Source: DASXMX01 sp036495445 (lineage in GTDB: Bacteria > Planctomycetota > Phycisphaerae > Tepidisphaerales > Tepidisphaeraceae). From it: a stretch of 7,736 nucleotides of DNA. The translations under genes were made by a program, and so were the position numbers. The stretch spans positions 1-7,736 of the forward strand of contig DASXMX010000289.1 in the NCBI GenBank assembly GCA_036495445.1, given 5' to 3'. How positions within the stretch are numbered: position 1 is the stretch's first letter; every line of letters begins with the position of its first letter. The notes beneath the pieces are model-generated. The model worked only from the letters and a program-made list of their open reading frames with translations. It searched no databases and was not told the DNA's origin. This document shows, piece by piece, positions 6,296 through 7,736 of the stretch.

Positions 6296-6425
6296 TCAGA
6301 GCCGGGGCGTGCCGCCCCGGTCGGAACCGAAGGTTCCGATGCATTTCAACGAGCGGCGCGATCGGAAAGGGGAACGTCAGATCTGGACCTTCGGTCCAGC
6401 CCGGACCGACACGGTCCGGCTCTGA
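6296..6425. repeat. 130-bp four-hairpin element with 10-bp terminal inverted repeats
   Basis: The element begins TCAGAGCCGG (6296-6305) and ends with the exact inverse CCGGCTCTGA (6416-6425). Inside are four hairpins, each with a three-base loop: H1 6302-6320 (CCGGGGCG-TGC-CGCCCCGG), H2 6321-6339 (TCGGAACC-GAA-GGTTCCGA), H3 6383-6399 (CTGGACC-TTC-GGTCCAG) and H4 6401-6419 (CCGGACCG-ACA-CGGTCCGG). H4 is an inverted copy of H1 and H3 of H2, with base changes that keep every stem paired. The centre (6340-6382) is unstructured to the eye. It lies in the divergent gap between the DUF421 and bactofilin genes, upstream of the bactofilin promoter. No gene is inside. It could be a non-coding mobile repeat or a structured DNA/RNA site. 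Confidence 0.8.
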
Positions 6426-6505
6426 AGGTTTCAGATGGGCCGAACGCCGCGCAAAGCACTACCGAAAATAAAAGGGAAATTCCGCAGATTTTGCGCGTTG
6501 ACGAA

Positions 6506-6533
6506 TTGCCCCGCTTCGCGTGTCCGATATAAT
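6506..6533 (+). promoter_or_regulatory. Sigma70-like promoter of the first bactofilin
   Basis: A perfect -10 hexamer TATAAT (6528-6533) lies 16 bases after TTGCCC (6506-6511), in an AT-richer stretch that stands out in this GC-rich window. Transcription would start near 6540, giving a leader of about 90 bases to the ATG at 6630. A closer -35 match, TTGACG at 6498-6503, is 24 bases from the -10, too far for the usual geometry. Confidence 0.6.
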
Positions 6534-6619
6534 CCGCCCCGCGGTTTCGGGCCGGACGGGCAAACCGGTCTCGCTAATCTTCGTTGTACACCATTCGTCA
6601 TTCTTACACACGCGAGTGC

Positions 6620-6625
6620 AGGAGG
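6620..6625 (+). promoter_or_regulatory. Ribosome binding site of the first bactofilin
   Basis: AGGAGG ends four bases before the ATG at 6630. It decides the start. The open frame extends upstream to 6435, but that part would cross the promoter and is not bactofilin-like. Confidence 0.85.
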
Positions 6626-6629
6626 CACC

Positions 6630-7076
6630 ATGGCAGACGCAGCCCCAGGGCAGGAATTCCCGACCATCCTCGGTCCGGACGCGAACTTCAAGGGTGAGTT
6701 GAGCTTCGAGAAGGGGATGCGGCTGATGGGCCGATTCGAGGGGAAGGTGAACACGCCCGGGCGGATTCACATCGCCCGCGAGGCCAAGATGGCCGCGGAC
6801 GTCGAGGCCGGCGCGATCGTCGTCGAGGGCGACGTTCAGGGCAACCTGATGGCCAACGACCGCATTGAGCTGAAGCAGACCGCCCGCTACGAGGGGGACC
6901 TTCGGGCCAGCAAGCTGGTCGTCGACGAAGGGGCCGTCTTCAGCGGCCACGTAAGCGTCGGCCCCGACGGGCAGTCCAAGCGCCCGCAGCAGGGCGGCGC
7001 GGCCCAGCAGCCGCAGCACCGCCCGGCCGCCCACCCGCAAGGGCAGCCGCCGCAGCAGCAGCAGCAGAACAAGTAA
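6630..7076 (+). CDS. Bactofilin (polymer-forming cytoskeletal protein)
   Basis: A 148-residue bactofilin. Residues about 10-112 form the single bactofilin domain, a right-handed beta-helix that assembles end to end into filaments without nucleotide. Its short strand repeats with glycine turns are visible (FKGELSFEKGMRLMGRFEGKV 20-40, IVVEGDVQGNL 63-73, RYEGDLRASKLVVDEGAVFSGHV 86-108). From memory, planctomycete bactofilins share the TILGPDANFKGELSFEKG start. The tail (113-148) is proline- and glutamine-rich and ends in a run of five Q encoded by (CAG)5, then NK. It is probably disordered and could mediate contacts with the envelope or partners. The gene has its own promoter and strong ribosome site. 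A second bactofilin follows 170 bases downstream on the same strand. Roles of such proteins include cell shape, stalk and envelope organisation; the role here is not known. Confidence 0.93.
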   Translation: MADAAPGQEFPTILGPDANFKGELSFEKGMRLMGRFEGKVNTPGRIHIAREAKMAADVEAGAIVVEGDVQGNLMANDRIELKQTARYEGDLRASKLVVDEGAVFSGHVSVGPDGQSKRPQQGGAAQQPQHRPAAHPQGQPPQQQQQNK

Positions 7077-7077
7077 G

Positions 7078-7167
7078 ACGTTTGCGCAAAACGTAAAGAC
7101 GTAGCACGGAAAAACGTAAAGACGCAAAGCGTAACGGGTCTTCTTACGTTTTGCGTCTTTACGTTTT
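7078..7167. repeat. AT-rich direct and inverted repeats with 24-bp hairpin
   Basis: The word AAAACGTAAAGACG occurs at 7088-7101 and 7111-7124, and in reverse complement at 7154-7167. The second and third copies are the outer parts of a hairpin: arms 7111-7134 and 7144-7167, 24 positions with 23 matches and one G-T pair (7129/7149), and a 9-base loop CGGGTCTTC. A palindrome TTTGCGCAAA sits at 7081-7090. Degenerate TTTACG-like words, roughly every 7-8 bases, continue to about 7210. It lies between the two bactofilin genes. The hairpin could end or attenuate the upstream transcript, but there is no clean T-run. It differs sharply in composition from its surroundings, which suggests an inserted repeat. 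Confidence 0.75.
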
Positions 7168-7234
7168 ACGGTCTCACGTCCTGCCGTTTTACGCGCCGAC
7201 GTCTTTCGGTTTTCCCCGACCGCGTCGTTCCCCT

Positions 7235-7240
7235 TACGAT
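7235..7240 (+). promoter_or_regulatory. Candidate -10 box for leaderless second bactofilin
   Basis: TACGAT (7235-7240; four of six to TATAAT) ends six bases before the ATG at 7247, so transcription could begin at or near the start codon. There is no Shine-Dalgarno before this gene, which fits leaderless translation. No convincing -35 hexamer is present. Weak evidence. Confidence 0.25.
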
Positions 7241-7246
7241 TGCCGC

Positions 7247-7687
7247 ATGGCGTCCATGTTGGACTACAGCGTCCCGTCGCCGGACGATCGCTCGACGATC
7301 GTCTGCCTCTACTGCAACAAGCCGCAGGAGGTGGGGCGCAAGGCCATGTCGGTCACCTGCAAGTTCTGCCACAAGTCGCTCCGGCTAGAGGACATGCGGT
7401 TCAAGGAATACCAGGCCCGCCGGGTCATCGAAACCTGCGGGATCGTGACGGTCGAGAAGAAGGGGAACGTGATCGCCGATAAGATCAACTGCGGCGGGCT
7501 GATCGTCCGCGGGAAGATCAAGGGCACGGTCGTGAGCCGCGGTCCCGTCCTCGTCGGCCCCGAAGGCGAAATCCGGGGCGATGTCACCGCGCCGACGCTG
7601 GCCGTCGGGGCCGGCGCGATCCTGGAAGGCACCTACGATATCGGCCGCAAGCCCGTCGACCGCGCACCGCCCCCCGCGGAAGACTAG
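7247..7687 (+). CDS. Zinc-ribbon bactofilin
   Basis: A 146-residue protein joining two parts. Residues 20-41 hold a zinc ribbon: C20-x2-C23 and C38-x2-C41 (CLYC...CKFC), 14 residues apart, likely binding one zinc ion. A short basic linker (50-60) leads to a bactofilin domain (about 57-134) with beta-helix repeats (GIVTVEKKGNVIADKINCGGLIVRG 65-89, GPEGEIRGDVTAPTLAVGAGAILEG 104-128). The C-terminus is short and proline-rich. It has no glutamine tail, unlike the bactofilin at 6630-7076, and the two share only the fold. I chose the ATG at 7247; ATG at 7256 is possible, and neither has a Shine-Dalgarno. A TTG start at 7151 would place repeat sequence in the protein and was rejected. The ribbon could bind nucleic acid or a partner protein and tether the polymer; this is an inference. 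Confidence 0.88.
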   Translation: MASMLDYSVPSPDDRSTIVCLYCNKPQEVGRKAMSVTCKFCHKSLRLEDMRFKEYQARRVIETCGIVTVEKKGNVIADKINCGGLIVRGKIKGTVVSRGPVLVGPEGEIRGDVTAPTLAVGAGAILEGTYDIGRKPVDRAPPPAED

Positions 7688-7736
7688 CGCTTATTACCTG
7701 AGCACCCCCCACGCCGGTGGCAGAGCGCAGCGCCGC
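7688..7736. other. Non-coding edge with GCGCAGCG word
   Basis: The last 49 bases hold no gene. They end in GAGCGCAGCGCCGC, close to the GCGCAGCGG word repeated in the first 340 bases, so another copy of that intergenic repeat may begin here and be cut by the window edge. Confidence 0.35.

Noticed and set aside
6498..6533. TTGACG as -35 box with TATAAT
   Set aside because: The spacing is 24 bases. TTGCCC at 6506-6511 gives a normal 16-base spacer.
6435..6629. Longer bactofilin start at 6435
   Set aside because: It would translate through the promoter. AGGAGG sits just before the ATG at 6630, and the bactofilin domain begins right after that start.
7111..7167. Classical intrinsic terminator
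   Set aside because: The stem is long and AT-rich, and the bases after it (ACGG) lack a T-run. It was kept as a repeat with only a possible role in ending transcripts.
7151..7246. TTG start at 7151 for the zinc-ribbon bactofilin
   Set aside because: The extra 32 residues would be encoded by the right arm of the hairpin repeat, and no ribosome site precedes them.

Overview
The window is a GC-rich bacterial chromosome segment. It most likely comes from the phylum Planctomycetota, perhaps the Phycisphaerae/Tepidisphaeraceae side. That placement is an inference from the gene set: a Cdc48-like AAA+ ATPase with TPR repeats, TPR proteins fused to membrane bundles, a secreted COG4099-type esterase, a pair of bactofilins (one with a zinc ribbon), and a dense load of palindromic repeats between genes. 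Seven protein genes are supported. No tRNA, rRNA, transposase or CRISPR array was seen.

Layout. Positions 1-443 hold no convincing gene, only short GC-rich repeats. On the minus strand, read from 4379 down to 444, is a tight three-gene operon: a TPR-AAA+ ATPase (3012-4379), then two tandem paralogues of 425 and 426 residues (1735-3012 and 444-1724). Each paralogue has about six TPR repeats followed by about six membrane segments. The first junction is a one-base TGATG overlap and the second is a 10-base gap. A divergent region (4380-4665) with a large palindromic element leads to a secreted alpha/beta-hydrolase on the plus strand (4666-5439). This converges on a minus-strand DUF421/YetF-type membrane protein (5594-6214) across a gap filled by another palindromic repeat. 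A second divergent region (6215-6629) carries a 130-bp element of four hairpins and a sigma70-like promoter for a bactofilin (6630-7076). After a third palindromic repeat comes a second bactofilin with an N-terminal zinc ribbon (7247-7687).

How the genes may work together. The AAA+/TPR operon looks like one membrane-associated machine: a soluble ATPase whose Walker A, Walker B, sensor 1, arginine-finger and pore-loop positions are all present, plus two related TPR-membrane proteins that could anchor it or present substrates. I know of no described system with this exact composition, and it is the best candidate here for something new. The two bactofilins probably make or modify cytoskeletal polymers. 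The esterase and the DUF421 protein appear to be independent single genes.

The most unusual non-coding feature is that each of the four largest gaps between the operon and the last gene carries a different palindromic repeat. In two of them, comparing the copies or halves shows paired, compensatory base changes that keep the stems intact.
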